This document shows positions 4,581 through 5,326 of a DNA stretch of 5,326 bases, in pieces. The notes below the pieces were generated by a model, which had not been told where the DNA came from, searched no databases, and saw nothing but the letters and a program-made list of their open reading frames with translations. A program made the translations under genes and the position numbers. The stretch comes from an uncultured Bacillota bacterium (GTDB lineage: Bacteria > Bacillota_I > Bacilli_A > Erysipelotrichales > Erysipelotrichaceae): the NCBI GenBank assembly GCA_946619805.1, contig CAMOMM010000080.1, forward strand, positions 1-5,326, in the 5' to 3' direction. Every line of letters begins with the position of its first letter. The first letter of the stretch is position 1.

Positions 4581-5326
4581 ATATCCATTCCTTGTTTATC
4601 CTGATGTATATTTTCTTAATGATCTGAGCCAGCCGCAGATAGCCTAACAGCAGTAAGGCCATCCACAGTCCGTAGATACCCGGAACCTTGCCCATTTCAA
4701 ATATGTGTGAAATATCAGTCATGCCGATTATCAGGGTAACGATCACAACAGCGATATTGGAAATATACAGCTGCCGTGAGGCATTAGCCTGGATAAACGG
4801 TATCTTATGAGTTCTTATTGTATGTATGACGATCGTCTGTGAAATGACGCCGAACATGAACCACCCGCACTGGAAGAATTCAGCCTTACCCGGGTTATCG
4901 TAATGGAACACAAACCATAATACGGCGAAGCACCGGATATCGAGCACTGTTGACAGTAACCCGAAGTATACCATGAACTTCTTGATGCCGTCGACATTCC
5001 ATTTCTTTGGTTTTTCTACATATTCAGGTTCTACGTTGTCAAACGGCATGCCCAGCTGGGCAAAGTCGTTGAGAATGTTCTGAACCAGAATGTGAACCGG
5101 CTTCAGAGGTAAGAAAGGCAGTGCCAGTGAAGCAATGAGAACGGATATCATGTTACCGAAGTTACCCGAGATAGCCATCTTGAGATACTTGTTCATGTTG
5201 GCAAAAGTTCTTCTGCCTTCCATGACACCGTCGTCAAGGACCTGCAGGTCCTTTTCCAGCAGAATGATGTCTGCGACTTCCTTGGCAATGTCAACTGCCG
5301 TATCAACGGAGATGCCTACATCTGCC
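4579..5326 (-). CDS. mgtA: MgtA-like P-type Mg2+ ATPase, C-terminal part (5' end beyond the window)
   Basis: This is an ATP-driven importer of Mg2+ in the cytoplasmic membrane (P3B subfamily). Only the last 248 residues are inside the window; the frame is open to the right edge, so the ATG at 5223 is an internal methionine. The fragment begins ADVGISVDTAVDIAKEVAD, the segment just after the P-domain GDGxNDxP motif, and continues LLEKDLQVLDDGVMEGRRTF as in MgtA. The membrane half follows: M5 (about 53-72), M6 with QNILNDFAQLGMPFDN (82-97, carrying the N and D residues expected near the ion path), then M7 (114-140), M8 (151-171), M9 (186-203) and M10 (217-238). IRTHKIPF between M8 and M9 is characteristic. 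The full protein should be about 850-900 aa. It is the upstream gene of a two-gene operon with the MgtE-like protein. Substrate specificity is inferred from family similarity. Confidence 0.88.
   Translation of the reverse strand, partial: ADVGISVDTAVDIAKEVADIILLEKDLQVLDDGVMEGRRTFANMNKYLKMAISGNFGNMISVLIASLALPFLPLKPVHILVQNILNDFAQLGMPFDNVEPEYVEKPKKWNVDGIKKFMVYFGLLSTVLDIRCFAVLWFVFHYDNPGKAEFFQCGWFMFGVISQTIVIHTIRTHKIPFIQANASRQLYISNIAVVIVTLIIGMTDISHIFEMGKVPGIYGLWMALLLLGYLRLAQIIKKIYIRINKEWI

Noticed and set aside
4579..5223. A short 214-aa membrane protein starting at the ATG at 5223
   Set aside because: The same frame continues upstream with unmistakable P-type ATPase sequence (ADVGISVDTAVDIA), so this methionine is internal.

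Overview
The window is a stretch of a low-to-moderate GC, anaerobic Firmicutes-type chromosome. The evidence is strong AGGAGG-type ribosome binding sites, a Clostridia-like Hsp20, a group B-like [FeFe] hydrogenase, and an IS3-family element of the IS150 type. A gut Erysipelotrichia or Clostridia relative is my guess; the sequence alone does not fix the genus.

Layout from left to right: (1) 63-521, plus strand, a small heat-shock protein (Hsp20). (2) 540-1869, a complete 1330-bp IS3-family insertion sequence. Its transposase genes (orfA, then orfB in the -1 frame) lie on the minus strand, and both terminal inverted repeats are present. (3) 1911-3383, minus strand, a 490-aa [FeFe] hydrogenase with a cysteine-rich ferredoxin-like front half and its own extended -10 promoter at about 3412-3420. 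(4) 3501-3532, a rho-independent terminator ending the next operon. (5) 3544-4566, minus strand, a 340-aa protein with the MgtE-type N domain and CBS pair, but with a two-helix membrane tail instead of the MgtE channel domain. (6) 4579-5326, minus strand, the C-terminal 248 residues of an MgtA-like P-type Mg2+ ATPase that continues beyond the right edge.

Genes 5 and 6 form a tight operon: 12 bases separate them, and the ribosome binding site of the second overlaps the stop codon of the first. The likely theme is Mg2+ uptake by the ATPase with a Mg2+/nucleotide-sensing partner protein. That pairing is the most interesting protein-level observation here. The hydrogenase is a separate transcription unit for H2 or redox metabolism. 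It is read towards the insertion sequence, in the same direction as the transposase.

The insertion sequence carries several readable control devices. An 11-bp hairpin hides the orfA ribosome binding site, but only in transcripts that start outside the element. A slippery A7 run followed six bases later by a perfect 8-bp stem should give the OrfAB fusion. The orfB frame has no stop of its own and runs through the terminal repeat into the end of hsp20. The element also appears to have landed in the loop of the hsp20 terminator, because the two flanks together rebuild a stem followed by six T. No gene-free stretch exceeds 300 bases.
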